Assembly: GCF_003640665.1 (NCBI RefSeq)
Contig: NZ_QQXL01000005.1
Span: forward strand, 124,001 to 188,000
Source of the DNA: Galactobacter caseinivorans
Lineage (GTDB): Bacteria > Actinomycetota > Actinomycetes > Actinomycetales > Micrococcaceae
Reading direction: 5' to 3'
Length of the DNA stretch: 64,000 nucleotides
A model generated the notes under the pieces. The model was given only the letters and a program-made list of their open reading frames with translations. It was not told where the DNA came from and ran no database searches. The translations under genes were made by a program, and so were the position numbers. How positions within the stretch are numbered: position 1 is the stretch's first letter; every line of letters begins with the position of its first letter. Of this stretch, positions 32,785-41,316 are shown one piece after another.

Positions 32785-33168
32785 ATGCCTCTTTCACTCG
32801 TCGCCAAGGGCCTCATCGGCGCCTTCGCGGTCTCTGGCGCCCTGCACCTCGTCAAGCCGCAGGTCTTCGAACCGACCATGCCGCGGGCATTGCCCAAGCA
32901 CCGCGAGTTGGTCCTGGCCTCCGGCGCCGCCGAGCTGCTGTGCGCCGCCGGCCTGGCGATCCCGGCGACCCGCAAGCTGGCCGGACCAGCTTCCGCGGCC
33001 CTGCTCGTCGCGGTCCTGCCGGCCAACGTGCAGATGGCGGTGGACGCCGTCGAACGGCTGAACCGCAGGGGCCCGACACCCAAGCGCGTGGGCTGGGCGC
33101 TCGCCTACGCCGCCCGCGTCCCGTTGCAGTGGCCGCTGATCCGCGCGGCGCTCCGGGCCGCCCGCTAG
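32785..33168 (+). CDS. DoxX-like membrane protein
   Basis: 127 residues, about four membrane helices (LIGAFAVSGALHLV, ASGAAELLCAAGLAIP, ASAALLVAVLPANVQMAVD, and a weak last one). This matches the small DoxX/DoxX-like family, some members of which act in thiol or oxidative stress; its exact role is unknown. The start is leaderless. The GNAT gene follows after 33 bases and may be cotranscribed. Confidence 0.78.
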   Translation: MPLSLVAKGLIGAFAVSGALHLVKPQVFEPTMPRALPKHRELVLASGAAELLCAAGLAIPATRKLAGPASAALLVAVLPANVQMAVDAVERLNRRGPTPKRVGWALAYAARVPLQWPLIRAALRAAR

Positions 33169-33201
33169 CCGCGCGCCGCGCCGACCACGCCCCGCGCTCA
33201 G

Positions 33202-33759
33202 GTGCCTTCTGTGTCTGGATTCGCCGCTTTTGACCCCGCTGGGGCGCGTGAGCCGGCCGCCATCTGCCTGGCGCGGGCCTCGCTCCGAGACATCCCCGAG
33301 ATCCTGCGCGTGCAGGCGAGCGCCGGCCGAGCGGCCAACTCCACCCAGTTGCGGCGCGCCATTCCGGCCTCGAACGCGCTGGTCCTGACGGCCCGGCCGG
33401 CGGAGAAAACGCCCGACGGCGATGCGCAGCCGGTCATCGGCTGGGCTCAGACGAACTACTTAGACACACCGCTCGACGCCGCGCCGAAAGGGCACTACCT
33501 GGCGGGCGTGACGGTGGATCCGGGGTGGCGACGGCGTGGGGTCGCGGAGGCGCTGACCGCGCGGCGGCTGCAGTGGATTGCGCAGCGGGCAGACGAGGCG
33601 TTCTTCGTGGTGAACCCAGAGAATCACGCCTCGATAGCGCTCCACGCGAGGTGGGGCTTTAAGGAAATTCTCCGCGGCCCGCAACTGGCCGGCGTGACGT
33701 TCACGGGCGGGATCGGTGTGCTCATGCGGGCGCAGAAGCTCGTCAGCTGGAACGCGTAA
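33202..33759 (+). CDS. GNAT family N-acetyltransferase
   Basis: 185 residues. The acetyl-CoA binding motif is GVTVDPGWRRRGVAEALTARR, with the C-terminal NPENHASIALHARWGFKEI block typical of GNAT enzymes. The substrate cannot be told. It starts on GTG without an evident ribosome-binding site. Near residue 70 a linker EKTPDGDAQPV is encoded by a copy of the dispersed word (33411-33421). Confidence 0.85.
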   Translation: MPSVSGFAAFDPAGAREPAAICLARASLRDIPEILRVQASAGRAANSTQLRRAIPASNALVLTARPAEKTPDGDAQPVIGWAQTNYLDTPLDAAPKGHYLAGVTVDPGWRRRGVAEALTARRLQWIAQRADEAFFVVNPENHASIALHARWGFKEILRGPQLAGVTFTGGIGVLMRAQKLVSWNA

Positions 33760-33908
33760 GCCTGGCCGCGCACATGTTGCTGACAAGTGTCCGTCACTTT
33801 TACGGCTCTTTGATGTGGCCAACGCACCGTCAGTACCACCGGTTAGAGTCGGCGTAAGCCGGATTTCTTCGGCTCGAATGTCGCGAAGTTTCTAGCGAGG
33901 GAATACGC

Positions 33909-35183
33909 ATGGACAACGAAATCCAACTGGTCAGCGATGAGGACGGGCTCGCCGTGATTGGCGATAGCGAGGTGGTCCAGCAGTTTCTGACGGCTCAAGG
34001 GTTGGTCGCGAAGGAAATGGACCTTCCGCGCATGGGACCGGCGCTGGGTCAGGCCTCAGCCATGGTCCAGGGCATCTCGGGGCTGTCCGCTGGATCTGGC
34101 CGTTGGGTCAAGCTGACCAAAGAGTCAGCTCAAGCAGTATCGAAACTCGGCTTGCGACAGAACGCCGCGACGGGGGTTAGCACAGGCGTGCTCAAGGGAG
34201 TCGGGAAAGGACAAATTGGTGGCTTTGTCGAATTCGCCCGCGGTCCCGTCTCTCAACTGGCGAATCCAGCCCTTTTGACCGGCGCCGCCGGTGTCATGTC
34301 TCAGTTGGCCATGCAGGCGGCGATGGATGAAATCGCCCAGTACCTAGAAGTCATCGATGCAAAACTCGACGACATTCTGAGGGCTCAGAAGGACGCCGTG
34401 TTGGCAGACATGATTGGCGCGGGATTCGACATCGAAGAGGCGCTGACCTTGCGTGAGCACGGCGGCCGGGTGAATGAAGTGACCTGGTCCAAAGTCCAGG
34501 CCACGTCAGGCACCATCGCGAGGACCCAGGCGTACGCCCTGCGCCAGCTGGATGCCCTCGCTGAGAAGTTGGAGAAACACGGCAGAATCTCGGACCTCGC
34601 GAAGACGGTCCAGGAGGTGGAGTCTTCCGCGAAGGAATGGCTCGCGGTGCTCGCCCGGTGCTTCCAACTGAGGGACGGGCTGGCCATCCTCGAATTGGAC
34701 AGGGTTATGGACAGCGCTCCCCAGGACCTCGATGGTCATCGGCTCGGACTCAAGGTTGCTCGCCAGAAGCGGTTGGAGACGATTGCGCACAGCACGGACG
34801 CGCTGCTTTCTCGGATGAACGCGGCGGTGGGCGCGGCCAACGCGAAGGTTCTTTTCCACCCCTCCGCGTCTCCCACGGTCGCCCGTCATGGTGAGCAGTT
34901 CGCAGGCGCAGTCACGGAATTGCACACGCGCCTCGGGATCGCCTCCGGCGTGCAAGTCGTTGAAGCGAAGAGCTGGGGTGAAGCGGTGGTTGGTGCCCGG
35001 GACGCCGCACTTATCGCGGCGGCCCAAGGGGTGGATGCGAGCAAGCGAGCCGGCGGGGCGACCAGGCGAGTCAGCGAAGGTGCCGTCGGGAAGGCCAGGG
35101 CACTGGCGAGCAGGGCGTCCTCCGAAGTCTCGGACAGGGTACGTCGAGAGCCGAAGCACCGTAACGCGCCTCCCCATGAGTAA
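33909..35183 (+). CDS. Unknown helical protein
   Basis: 424 residues; I do not recognise the family. It is mostly alpha-helical by composition. A Gly/Ala-rich stretch with little charge (about residues 40-135, including NPALLTGAAGVMSQLAMQAA) is followed by a likely coiled coil (YLEVIDAKLDDILRAQKDAV), and the C-terminus is basic (ARALASRASSEVSDRVRREP). No signal peptide or clear membrane helix. The ATG has GAGGGA six bases upstream. Codon use is visibly less GC-rich than in neighbours, and the upstream 149-bp gap is also AT-richer, which suggests acquisition from outside. It stands alone as a transcription unit. Confidence 0.75.
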   Translation: MDNEIQLVSDEDGLAVIGDSEVVQQFLTAQGLVAKEMDLPRMGPALGQASAMVQGISGLSAGSGRWVKLTKESAQAVSKLGLRQNAATGVSTGVLKGVGKGQIGGFVEFARGPVSQLANPALLTGAAGVMSQLAMQAAMDEIAQYLEVIDAKLDDILRAQKDAVLADMIGAGFDIEEALTLREHGGRVNEVTWSKVQATSGTIARTQAYALRQLDALAEKLEKHGRISDLAKTVQEVESSAKEWLAVLARCFQLRDGLAILELDRVMDSAPQDLDGHRLGLKVARQKRLETIAHSTDALLSRMNAAVGAANAKVLFHPSASPTVARHGEQFAGAVTELHTRLGIASGVQVVEAKSWGEAVVGARDAALIAAAQGVDASKRAGGATRRVSEGAVGKARALASRASSEVSDRVRREPKHRNAPPHE

Positions 35184-35248
35184 GACGCGGCGCCCAGGTG
35201 TTCGCCACCGCTGAGACAGGGAAACGCCTGAGCGCTCAGCAAAAAAGC

Positions 35249-35280
35249 GTGTGGCCGGGTCCTCAGGGACCCGGCCACAC
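35249..35280. terminator. Bidirectional terminator, unknown gene / LPXTG gene
   Basis: Fourteen-base-pair stem GTGTGGCCGGGTCC, loop TCAG. An A-run at 35241-35246 becomes a T-run for the minus strand, so it mainly ends the LPXTG gene. Its right flank CGCCGTCGAACA belongs to the TGCCCGACG element family. Confidence 0.88.
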
Positions 35281-35316
35281 GCCGTCGAACATCTAGCTAT
35301 CCTGCCACCGGCGGCT

Positions 35317-36627
35317 CTAGTGAGCGTTGTGGCGACGCGTCACCAAGACGGTGACGCCCGTGCCGAGGGCTAGGAGCCCCAGGAGCAGCGCCCAGGTGAC
35401 GCTGGCGCCCGTGCTGGGCAGAGCACCGGCGCTTGAGCCCGCGTTCGTCTGATCCATACCCGGGGCGTCGCCACCGCCGACGCTCGTGCTGGGATCCACG
35501 CTCGGGTTGGTGCTGAAGCCGGACGTTGTTTCACTCGTCGGATCGCCAGTCGGGTCGTCCGTCGGCGCCGGTGAGGTGGCATCCGTCGGTTCCGGAGAAG
35601 GCGTCGGCGTCGGCGTGGGAGTCGGTTCCGGTGTCGGAGTAGGCGTGGGCTCCGGCGTCGGCGTGGGAGTGGGAGTGGGCTCCGGAGTGGAGTCGTCACT
35701 GCTGAAATACCAGGAGCTGTCGTAGGCGTACACGACGCCCGCGACGGGATCCTCAGCCATGGCGGTTGCCGTGTTGGTGTACTGGCCCTTGATCGCGGTT
35801 GTCTCCGCGGTGCAGGTGATGGAGTCGCCGCCGGCCAGCTGGTCATCGTCCCGCGCCGGGCACTTCACGTTCACCGGCCCATCGGTGCCGGAGTCCTCCA
35901 CCATGGCGTCCTCGACCGGGTAGTTGCCGGTGTTGGTCATCTTGTACGTCCACGTGACCTTGTCTCCCTCAGAGACCTTCAGGCCAGGCGCTGCGGTCTG
36001 GTGCGTCCCGTTGACGCGCTTCTCCAGGGTGAACCCGGAGACCGTGCCGAAGTACCAGGAGGAGGCCTCGTTGGAGGCCACCGCCACTGCGTTGGAGGAG
36101 GAAGTGGCGGTGGAGGTGGCGGTGGCTGTGGCGGTGTTTTGATACTGCCCCGCGATCGCCGTGCCCGCAGCCTGGCACTGGGCCGTGGCGCCGGCAGCGA
36201 TGGTGGCGGGGCACGTGACCGACGGCGCGGCGTTGCCGGTGCCCTTGTCCGTCACCTTGACGCCGCTGACGTCGGAGTTTCCGTAGTTGGTCACCTCGTA
36301 GGTCCAGGTCACCGGTGAGCCGGCTTTGACGAGGGCGCCGATGGCGCCAAACCAGTTGGGTAGCTCGCCGTACACCTGGCCGTTGGTCTTGATCTCCAAG
36401 TACAGGCCGGTGGTCTCATCACCGGTAGACCCCCCAGAACTGGCGGAACCAGAACTGGCGGAACCAGTGCTGGTGGACCCGGAGGGGGCGGCGGACGCCG
36501 GCGCGGTGGGCCCGAACAGCGCCACCGTCAGCATCAACCCCAGGGTCAAGGACCCGCCCAGGATGCCGCGTGGGCGGCGTAATTTTTCTGTGGACGCGCG
36601 CAAATGTGGCATGGCAAAACGGGTCAT
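35317..36627 (-). CDS. LPXTG-anchored surface protein with DUF11-like repeats
   Basis: 436 residues. Signal peptide ending near [13 protein letters not shown] (about residue 47), a Ser/Gly linker, then two tandem domains of about 115 residues (residues 73-190 and 195-305). Each has [12 protein letters not shown]- or [12 protein letters not shown]-type strands and paired cysteines and ends in SSWYF, like DUF11/conserved-repeat domains. A Pro/Thr/Glu stalk ([10 protein letters not shown] repeats) and a Ser/Asp-rich part follow. The sorting signal is LPSTGAS, a hydrophobic helix and TRRHNAH. The start at the complement of 36625-36627 has GGAG five bases upstream. It would be linked to the wall by a sortase encoded elsewhere. 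Confidence 0.9.
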   Translation of the reverse strand: MTRFAMPHLRASTEKLRRPRGILGGSLTLGLMLTVALFGPTAPASAAPSGSTSTGSASSGSASSGGSTGDETTGLYLEIKTNGQVYGELPNWFGAIGALVKAGSPVTWTYEVTNYGNSDVSGVKVTDKGTGNAAPSVTCPATIAAGATAQCQAAGTAIAGQYQNTATATATSTATSSSNAVAVASNEASSWYFGTVSGFTLEKRVNGTHQTAAPGLKVSEGDKVTWTYKMTNTGNYPVEDAMVEDSGTDGPVNVKCPARDDDQLAGGDSITCTAETTAIKGQYTNTATAMAEDPVAGVVYAYDSSWYFSSDDSTPEPTPTPTPTPEPTPTPTPEPTPTPTPTPSPEPTDATSPAPTDDPTGDPTSETTSGFSTNPSVDPSTSVGGGDAPGMDQTNAGSSAGALPSTGASVTWALLLGLLALGTGVTVLVTRRHNAH

Positions 36628-36823
36628 GAAAGCTCCTGCACCCCAAAGCGGTCCCAGCACGCGTGGCGTGCCCCCCAGGACCTGTTCCCCCGTAGCGCGC
36701 GATTGCGCGCACATCGTGTCACCCAGCGGCATGGTTTTGCCGTCGAGTTGAATGCAATGATGCCTGAGTCTTCAGGGCTCCGCAATGGCCGGTTTGCGCC
36801 TGTGCATTACCGATGCCTCACGC

Positions 36824-36855
36824 GTGTGGCCGGGTCCCCAGGGGCCCGGCCACAC
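36824..36855 (-). terminator. Terminator of Orn/Lys/Arg decarboxylase gene
   Basis: Stem GTGTGGCCGGG plus CCCC with a one-base bulge, 25 bases past the stop codon on the minus strand. Nearly the same hairpin as at 35249, including the GGCGTCGAACA flank. Confidence 0.8.
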
Positions 36856-36879
36856 GGCGTCGAACACTATGCCAGCAAA

Positions 36880-38394
36880 CTAAACAATCGCCGGCGGCTG
36901 CACCACCACGACCCGGAAGCGGTCAAGGTGCTCATCGGCCGCGCCGCGCACGTGACCGGCCGGCATGGCTGCGGTCTTGCGCAGGAACTGGATCATCTCC
37001 TCCGTGAAGACCTCGCCGGGCAGGATGTTGGGGATGCCCGGCGGGTAGGCGGAGAGCGCGTCAGCGGAGATGCGGCCCACGGCGTCCTCCCAGCCCACCA
37101 GCTCGGTGGGGGAGAAGAAGGCCTCTTGCAGGCGCCGGGCCCGCTTGGCGGATTGCGGCAGGGCGGGCGCGGCCTGCAGCGATTCTGGCACCTTGGGCAG
37201 AGCGTAGAGCGCCTCGATGAAGCGGTCCACGTCCAGCACCGACGTGGCGCCGATCAGCAGCACAATCACGGCGTGGGTGGAGAGCTCCACGACCACCCGG
37301 TGATCCCGCGTGAGCAGGTAGTGCGCCTCGGTGCCAGAGAGCCCGCCGGTGCGCGTATCAATCACGACCTTAAACGGGTCCTGGCCCACCACGTCCTTGT
37401 ACATCATGGCGTCATCCGTGGCATCGCGGAAACGGCCGCGGTCGGCAATCTCCGCGCGCAGCTGGCGCACGGCGGCCAGCGTCTGCGGGATGACGACGGG
37501 CCCGTCCACCGCCATGCGGCGGCGCGCCTCATCCAGCGAACCGAGCAGTAGGGCGGAGGTGGAGGTGGACATGTAGGAGCGGTGCACCCGGTCCACCACG
37601 TCCTCCAGCGCCTCGGCAAACTCGCCGTGGCCCAGCATGAGCATGGCGGCCTGCGTCAGCGCTCCGGCGTTCTTGTGGGAGGAGGACACCACCAGGTCAG
37701 CGCCAAGGCGCACGGCGTTGCCCGGCAGCCCCTCGCTGAACCCAAAGTGGGAGCCCCAGGCCTCGTCCACGATCAGCGGCTTGCCGTGGGCGTGCGCCAC
37801 CTCTGCGATCGCGGCGACGTCCGAGACCGCGCCAAAGTAGGAGGGGGAGACGATCTGCACGGCGGCGACGCCGGGGTGTTCGGTGAGCACGTGTTCCACC
37901 TGGGCTGCGGTGACGCCGTGGGAGGAACCCAGGTCGCGGTCCACGGAGCCGAAGATGAAGTGCGGCTCCAGGCCGGCGTGGATCATCCCGTCAATCACGG
38001 AGGAGTGCACGCTGCGCTGCACCGCGGTCTCGCGGCCAAGCGCGCGGGCCACCATGGTCGCGATGTGGTTGCCGGAGGAGGCCCCGTTACCCAGGAACCA
38101 CAGGCGGGATGCGCCCCAGGCCTCCGCGGCCAGGCGCTGGGCCTGTTCAAGCGGCGCGCCCTCCGGCGGGGCATCCATGGCCCAGGTGTCCTGGTTGATG
38201 TCGCTAAAGAGCGTGGACTTATCCAGGCGCAGGATCCGTTCGCCGACCAGGTCGGCGAGCCCGGGGGCGTTCGCGGCCCGGCCTTGGTGGGAGGGCACGT
38301 CCAGGTGCATAAAGTCCACATCGCCGAGGCGGCGCAGGGCAGAGGCGTACGGGGTCGCGTCCTGGTCCAGGGGGGCAGAGTTCTTCTCAGGCAT
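36880..38394 (-). CDS. Orn/Lys/Arg decarboxylase family enzyme
   Basis: 504-residue fold-type I PLP enzyme. The likely PLP lysine is Lys241 in SSSHKNAG, with Asp210 in IVDEAWGSH contacting the ring nitrogen and SVHSSV upstream. It is shorter than the enterobacterial inducible decarboxylases, matching the compact Gram-positive type. Products would be putrescine, cadaverine or agmatine; the substrate cannot be decided from sequence. The ATG is seven bases after a TAATCT hexamer on the minus strand (38402-38407). A TetR-type palindrome lies further upstream at 38452. Confidence 0.87.
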   Translation of the reverse strand: MPEKNSAPLDQDATPYASALRRLGDVDFMHLDVPSHQGRAANAPGLADLVGERILRLDKSTLFSDINQDTWAMDAPPEGAPLEQAQRLAAEAWGASRLWFLGNGASSGNHIATMVARALGRETAVQRSVHSSVIDGMIHAGLEPHFIFGSVDRDLGSSHGVTAAQVEHVLTEHPGVAAVQIVSPSYFGAVSDVAAIAEVAHAHGKPLIVDEAWGSHFGFSEGLPGNAVRLGADLVVSSSHKNAGALTQAAMLMLGHGEFAEALEDVVDRVHRSYMSTSTSALLLGSLDEARRRMAVDGPVVIPQTLAAVRQLRAEIADRGRFRDATDDAMMYKDVVGQDPFKVVIDTRTGGLSGTEAHYLLTRDHRVVVELSTHAVIVLLIGATSVLDVDRFIEALYALPKVPESLQAAPALPQSAKRARRLQEAFFSPTELVGWEDAVGRISADALSAYPPGIPNILPGEVFTEEMIQFLRKTAAMPAGHVRGAADEHLDRFRVVVVQPPAIV

Positions 38395-38401
38395 ACCCTC
38401 C

Positions 38402-38407
38402 AGATTA
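38402..38407 (-). promoter_or_regulatory. -10 hexamer of decarboxylase promoter
   Basis: On the minus strand TAATCT, seven bases (GGAGGGT), ATG. The seven bases also contain GGAGG, so leadered translation from an upstream promoter is possible too. Confidence 0.55.
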
Positions 38408-38451
38408 TGGTCTTGCGCCCGGCGCGGGAAGGGGTTGGCGGGAATATCTTG

Positions 38452-38465
38452 ACCGTCCGGACGGT
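38452..38465. promoter_or_regulatory. Second TetR-type operator
   Basis: Perfect palindrome ACCGTCCGGACGGT, sharing ACCGTC and GACGGT with the operator at 27456. It lies in the divergent gap between the decarboxylase and the Na+/H+ antiporter, about 45 bases upstream of the decarboxylase -10. Confidence 0.6.
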
Positions 38466-38520
38466 TTGTTATCCCGAGGCGTCAGCGGCGCAGCGCCGCG
38501 GGGTCGGGTTCAGATCCAGA

Positions 38521-38542
38521 TGCCCGACGACGCGCGGCCGGG
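38521..38542 (+). repeat. Solo arm of TGCCCGACG element
   Basis: TGCCCGACGACGCGCGGCCG then GG, in the decarboxylase/antiporter gap; no partner arm. Confidence 0.65.
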
Positions 38543-38647
38543 GGCGTGCTTCACGAACCGGTGCCAACGGGGCCGGTTGGGTGGAGAATGAACGCCGAAT
38601 GACGAGGACCCAGGGGTGGGCCTTCGTCCACACAAGGGGGTCCATCC

Positions 38648-40612
38648 ATGGATACTGCCATCCTGGTTATCATCGCGGCCGTGGTCGTCATCGCAGTGAG
38701 CTCCCGGCTGGGACCACGCTGGAATATCGCCGCACCGCTGATTCTGGTGGCCATCGGCATCGGCGTGAGCTTCTTGCCGTTTGTGCCGGATGTTGAGGTG
38801 GAGCCAGAGATCATCCTCGCGGTGGTCCTGCCGCCGCTGCTCTTCTCCTCCGCCGTGAACATGCCCGCCATGAACTTTCGGCGCGAATTTAATGCCATTG
38901 GCGGCCTGGCAGTTTTCCTGGTGATCCTCTCCTCCGTCCTGCTGGGATTCTTCTTCCACTGGATCATGCCGAACCTTGAGCTGCCCTGGTGTATTGCCCT
39001 GGGCGCCATCCTCTCTCCCACGGACGCGGTGGCCACCTCCATTGCCCGCGGCGTAGGCATCTCCTCCCGAGTGAGCACCATCCTCGAGGGCGAGTCCCTG
39101 CTCAACGACGCCACGGCCCTCGTCACCCTCCGCACCGCCATCGCAGCCGCCGCCTCCGCGTTCTCCCTATGGACCGCCGTCGGGCAATTTGGTTACTCCG
39201 TCTTCGTCGCCATCGTGATCGGCGTCGTGGCAGGCAAGGTGGGGCTGTGGGCGCGCAAGGTGGTGCAAGATCCCACGGTCTCCACCGTCCTCTCCCTGGT
39301 GATTCCCTTCGCGGCATCCGTGCCGACGGACCTGCTGCACGGCTCCGGGCTCGTGGCCGCGGTGGTGGCCGGCGTGGTGATTGGGCGCAAGAAGGACCGC
39401 GTGTTCCGCGCGGAGCAGCGCGTCTCCGACCGGAGCATTTGGCAGGCCATCACGCTGGTGCTTGAGGGAGGCGTGTTCTTGATGATGGGCCTGGAGCTGC
39501 GCGGGCTCATCAACCACCACAGCGAGGAGGCGGACACCGGCACGCTGTGGCAAATTGTGTTGGTGGCGCTGGCCGCCCTGGCCCTGATGCTCATCATCCG
39601 CACCGCCTTTGTGCTGCCGCTGCTGAGCAAGATGGGCAAGCGGGCGCAGAAGGCGCAGCAGACGCGCGCGCCGCAATTGGAGGCCATGGAGTCCGCCATC
39701 GCTGACCGCGACTTCCGCCGCGTTGCCGAGCTGTGCAGCATCGAGGCCCAGAGCGTGGAAAAGCGCGTCAAGAAGCGCCTAAAGCGGGGGCTGCACCCGC
39801 ACGGCGGCCACGGACTCGAAGCCTCAAGCGTGGAGGCCCAGGAGAAGCGCTGGGCCCAGCTTGATCGGCGCACGCGCATGGTGCGCAGCGATATTGACTA
39901 CTACACCAAGCAGCCCCTCACCGTGCGCGACGGCCTGGTCATGGTGGCCTCCGGCATGCGCGGCGCTGTCACGCTGGCGGCGGCCCAGACCCTGCCGCTT
40001 GACACTCCCAACCGCGCCACTTTGATCCTGATTGCCTTCGCCGTGGCGGTGCTTTCGCTCGGCATCCAGGGCAGCCTGCTGGCGCCCCTGGTGCGCTGGA
40101 TCAAGCCCACCACACCGGACCCGGTGGAGTTGCGCCGCCAGGCTCAAGGGCTGGAGGATGCGCTCTCAGAGGTCACCTCGGAGCAGGAACCCGGCGAAAG
40201 CATGATGGACGCCAAGTTGCGCGTCCTCACCGCCCGCCGCAAGATCCTGCTGGATCTGCAGGACGAGGGGTACTACGACCAGGAATCCATCGGCGGGATT
40301 ATGGCCTCCATGGACGCCATGGAATTGGGCGTGAGGCTGCGCCAGAGCCAGGCGTACTTCAACGCTGTGGAGGCCCGGAGGGGCCCGGCGCAGGAACTCA
40401 GCGAGGAGAACGCGGAGGAGGCGGAGGCCGACCAGGCGTCGTCCATCCCGTTGGTCTCCGAGCGCCGCGCCGTCCTGGCGCAGGCAGAGGAAGCAACACG
40501 GATGGCGGCCACTGATGATGGCGACATGGCCTTGCTCAGCGCCGATGAGGTCGCCAGCGCCATCGCTGCGGAGGGCACCCCACCCCCAGGGCCGGGATCG
40601 GGTCTACGCTGA
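38648..40612 (+). CDS. CPA1 family Na+/H+ antiporter
   Basis: 654 residues. The N-terminal 430 residues carry about 12 membrane helices with the NhaP/NHE features VLPPLLFSSAVNMP, SPTDAVATSIARG (ion-binding Asp) and ILEGESLLNDATALVT. The hydrophilic part around residues 330-420 interrupts the last helices. The C-terminal 170 residues form a soluble, helical regulatory tail. Predicted to exchange Na+ (or K+) for H+ in pH and salt balance. It is divergent from the decarboxylase, another enzyme that can raise cytoplasmic pH. A copy of the dispersed word is at 39175. Confidence 0.92.
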   Translation: MDTAILVIIAAVVVIAVSSRLGPRWNIAAPLILVAIGIGVSFLPFVPDVEVEPEIILAVVLPPLLFSSAVNMPAMNFRREFNAIGGLAVFLVILSSVLLGFFFHWIMPNLELPWCIALGAILSPTDAVATSIARGVGISSRVSTILEGESLLNDATALVTLRTAIAAAASAFSLWTAVGQFGYSVFVAIVIGVVAGKVGLWARKVVQDPTVSTVLSLVIPFAASVPTDLLHGSGLVAAVVAGVVIGRKKDRVFRAEQRVSDRSIWQAITLVLEGGVFLMMGLELRGLINHHSEEADTGTLWQIVLVALAALALMLIIRTAFVLPLLSKMGKRAQKAQQTRAPQLEAMESAIADRDFRRVAELCSIEAQSVEKRVKKRLKRGLHPHGGHGLEASSVEAQEKRWAQLDRRTRMVRSDIDYYTKQPLTVRDGLVMVASGMRGAVTLAAAQTLPLDTPNRATLILIAFAVAVLSLGIQGSLLAPLVRWIKPTTPDPVELRRQAQGLEDALSEVTSEQEPGESMMDAKLRVLTARRKILLDLQDEGYYDQESIGGIMASMDAMELGVRLRQSQAYFNAVEARRGPAQELSEENAEEAEADQASSIPLVSERRAVLAQAEEATRMAATDDGDMALLSADEVASAIAAEGTPPPGPGSGLR

Positions 40613-40655
40613 GGTCCCCGAGCGGCAACTGCCCCGCGGGAACCCAGGAGGACCC

Positions 40656-41150
40656 ATGTCTGCGCACACCTCAACCACGGAACCCCACGGCCTCGTGCCC
40701 AACCTCTGGTTCAACGGCAATGCCGAGGAGGTGGTCGACTTCTACGTGGACCTGTTCCCGGACTCCACCAAGGGCACCGTGATGCCGTACCCGGAGACCG
40801 AGGCGGATGGCCTCTTGGACTTCCAAAAGCCGCTGGCCGGCCAGCCTCTGGTCATCGAGTTCACGTTGCGCGGCCAGCCCATGGTCGCGGTGAACGGCGG
40901 CCCCGCAGCCAACGGCGCCCAATCCATCTCGTTGCAGGTGGACTGCGCGGATCAGGCCCAGATTGATCGCTACTGGGCGGCGTTGTCCGCCGTCCCCGAC
41001 GAGGAGGGCTGCGGATCCTGCCGCGACCGCTTTGGCGTGCGATGGGAAATTGTCCCCGCGAACATCAACGAGTTGCTGCGGATCCCGGGCGCTTATCTGC
41101 GCATGCTGCCCATGAAGAAGTTGGATATCGAGGGGCTGCGCGGGGAGTAG
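40656..41150 (+). CDS. PhnB-like VOC superfamily protein
   Basis: 164 residues of the PhnB/3-demethylubiquinone-like VOC group. The N-terminus LVPNLWFNGNAEEVVDFYVD is the family signature; FMLRGQPM-type strands and WEIVPANINELL near the C-terminus complete the fold. AGGAGG lies five bases before the ATG. Function of the family in actinobacteria is mostly unknown; no substrate can be given. It follows the antiporter gene by 43 bases, so readthrough is likely. Confidence 0.85.
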   Translation: MSAHTSTTEPHGLVPNLWFNGNAEEVVDFYVDLFPDSTKGTVMPYPETEADGLLDFQKPLAGQPLVIEFTLRGQPMVAVNGGPAANGAQSISLQVDCADQAQIDRYWAALSAVPDEEGCGSCRDRFGVRWEIVPANINELLRIPGAYLRMLPMKKLDIEGLRGE

Positions 41151-41168
41151 CGCGCCCGCCGGGTGGGG

Positions 41169-41234
41169 TTTGCCGTGTGTGGGCGCTCTTTGCCGTGGTG
41201 ACTGCCACGGCAAAGTGCGCCGGGAGAGGGCAAA
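41169..41234. repeat. 66-bp nested palindromic element, copy 4
   Basis: Outer TTTGCC and GGCAAA; inner TTTGCCGTGG with CCACGGCAAA, perfect over 10 bp and starting exactly 20 bases in. It lies between the convergent PhnB-like and TIGR01777 genes. The flanks TGGGCGC and GTGCGCC extend the inner stem imperfectly. Confidence 0.85.
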
Positions 41235-41316
41235 CCTTGTGTGGGGTGGTCTTGAGGGTGCCCGACGGCGGGTGCTCACCCCGCGCGGGCGCGCTCACCC
41301 CGCGCAGGCGCGCCAG

